Shown here: piece by piece, positions 62,915 through 64,000 of the stretch
Layout of the letters: the number at the start of each line of letters is the position of its first letter
Position numbering within the stretch: position 1 is the first letter of the stretch
Assembly (NCBI GenBank): GCA_964527265.1
Contig: CAZGOM010000003.1
Location: forward strand, 1 to 64,000
Source of the DNA: CAZGOM01 sp964527265
GTDB taxonomy: Bacteria > Planctomycetota > Phycisphaerae > Phycisphaerales > Phycisphaeraceae
Direction: 5' to 3'
DNA length: 64,000 nt
Program-made: the position numbers and the translations under genes
The notes under the pieces: model-generated
What the model saw: only the letters and a program-made list of their open reading frames with translations
Database searches by the model: none
Told to the model about the DNA's origin: nothing

Positions 62915-64000
62915 TCACACAATCTTCAGGACATAAGTCCCTTCACTGTCGTACAAGCCAGGTGCGGTCTTGTTATTCACCGTCACCGTCTCCTTGGGCG
63001 CTACGCTTTCCAGCCGCGTGTACTTTCCGATCCCATTTAGCGCCGCGAAGCCCGTTTGTCCCGGCAGTGAACTGGACACCAGTTTCAGCGACACCATCAT
63101 CAGCGTCGGCGCTGCCACTAGCGAGTTCACAAACGTCGCCGCGGTGACATCCGCCACCGCCTTCCCGGTCACCACAAATCCACCCAGCGACAGGTTCGTC
63201 TGTGCAAATTGCGAAGCGTTCTCTGGCAAGCTTCCTGCCGGCACGTGATCCGCCACGCCCATGCGCAGGCTGCTGGACAGGAACGCGCCCACCGTCACCA
63301 CGCCTGTGTTCCCGCGCAGGTGGAACTCCGAGCCATTCACCGCGCCGGCCACTGTCGCCGAGCCCAGCGCAAGCGCCTTGCCCGTCACACCCTCGCCCAC
63401 GGCATACACATAGGTGTTGTTCATCTCACCGGACACCGCAGTCTTGCCCGATCCATAACCCGTCACCGAGAACGAGCCCAGCTTGTCGGCCTGCACGTAT
63501 GAATTAATCAGCTTCCCGATCTTCAGCGATGCCACGTTCCCGTACACCGACTTGCCCGCCTCGTCATCAAAGTGCCCGTCGGCCACGAAGCTGAAATCAT
63601 CCGCCGTTGCCTTGACGGTTACCGCCCCCACGGCATCGTCAAAAAACGCTGCCAGTCTACTCACCGAGCCGAACGTCAATGACCCCGCCGGCCCTTCCAC
63701 GTGCCAGTCCGGTTCTTCCACCGTGCCCGAGCCCACAGCCGCCCCGCCGATGTTCACGCTGCCCAGCGCCATCACGTTCTTGGCCAGCGCCTCGCCGGTG
63801 ATATGCAGGTGCGCCTCGTAGTTGCCCGTCGCGCTCAGCGTACCCACCGAGCCCGCGTTAATGCTCCCGCCCTTCCAGCTCGACACCGTCACAGCGCTGA
63901 TCTTTGCATCCGCGTTCAGGAACGTGTTAACCACTTCGCCCGACTTGAACGAAGCGATGTTGCCCGCCGCAGACGTCGATTCCTTCTTCATCACCACGAT
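62915..64000 (-). CDS. Repetitive beta-rich surface-type protein, C-terminal part
   Basis: At least 360 residues; the gene enters from beyond the right edge, so its start, any signal peptide and its full size are unseen. The visible part is a run of short beta-type repeats, each with a G-S-x-x-x-G or VxSLKIGKL-like turn (for example NVASLKIGKLINSYVQADKL, GSFSVTGYGSGKTAV), with Gly, Ser, Ala and Val dominating and no cysteine. This pattern suggests a beta-helix or beta-solenoid, as in adhesins or S-layer-like proteins. It ends with LYDSEGTYVLKIV. Identification beyond this is not possible. Confidence 0.6.
   Translation of the reverse strand: MVVMKKESTSAAGNIASFKSGEVVNTFLNADAKISAVTVSSWKGGSINAGSVGTLSATGNYEAHLHITGEALAKNVMALGSVNIGGAAVGSGTVEEPDWHVEGPAGSLTFGSVSRLAAFFDDAVGAVTVKATADDFSFVADGHFDDEAGKSVYGNVASLKIGKLINSYVQADKLGSFSVTGYGSGKTAVSGEMNNTYVYAVGEGVTGKALALGSATVAGAVNGSEFHLRGNTGVVTVGAFLSSSLRMGVADHVPAGSLPENASQFAQTNLSLGGFVVTGKAVADVTAATFVNSLVAAPTLMMVSLKLVSSSLPGQTGFAALNGIGKYTRLESVAPKETVTVNNKTAPGLYDSEGTYVLKIV

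Overview
The window looks like chromosome from a free-living, GC-rich Gram-negative bacterium, most likely a planctomycete (Planctomycetota, possibly class Phycisphaerae). The reasons are the mix of paired OPT-like membrane proteins with FtsX/MacB-type ABC genes, a RicT/PSP1 protein with a very long low-complexity tail, a cyclase-kinase-sensor fusion, Cache-domain chemoreceptors and many lipoproteins. This placement is inference from gene content; no rRNA or marker phylogeny is available here.

Layout. 1-3.3 kb: start of clpC (runs off the left edge), a 620 bp gap, and a zinc-ribbon membrane protein. 3.3-6.3 kb: a minus-strand unit with an OmpR-type regulator, its histidine kinase and nadD. 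6.6-22.9 kb: a long minus-strand gene train starting at a good sigma70-like promoter (22860-22888): ABC ATPase, FtsX permease, second ABC ATPase, an 1822-residue PA-like/FtsX fusion, two OPT-like transporters, an unknown protein, a PqqD-like protein and a secreted thioredoxin-fold-like protein. Several junctions overlap by 1-4 bases. Small palindromic repeats with a shared GTGSCACCCG edge sit in the gaps. 23-29.9 kb: secreted alpha/beta hydrolase, nucleotide-translocase-like carrier, chemoreceptor, metF. 30.2-34.8 kb: RicT-like protein and a cyclase/kinase/dCache fusion. 35-38.9 kb: two oxidoreductases, a tiny protein, a lipoprotein and a GIY-YIG protein. 39-49.6 kb: housekeeping and metabolism (gatA, gatC, queF, SGNH hydrolase, tRNA-Arg, enolase-superfamily enzyme, nitrilase, lipoprotein, RidA, trpB, polytopic membrane protein).

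49.9-52.7 kb holds the most interesting system: a secreted peptide with eight regularly spaced cysteines, a DUF692/MNIO oxidase, a DUF2063 partner and a DoxX protein. This is the layout of a bufferin-type modified-peptide (RiPP) locus, here with an unusual C-x5-C Lys/Gly-rich precursor and a strong terminator between the precursor gene and its enzyme.

52.9-64 kb: dus, nrdR, two divergent multi-domain histidine kinases, tandem-PPK2 polyphosphate:AMP phosphotransferase, rhodanese, agmatine deiminase, and the C-terminal part of a repetitive surface-type protein followed by a textbook terminator. No insertion sequence, prophage, CRISPR array or rRNA was seen.
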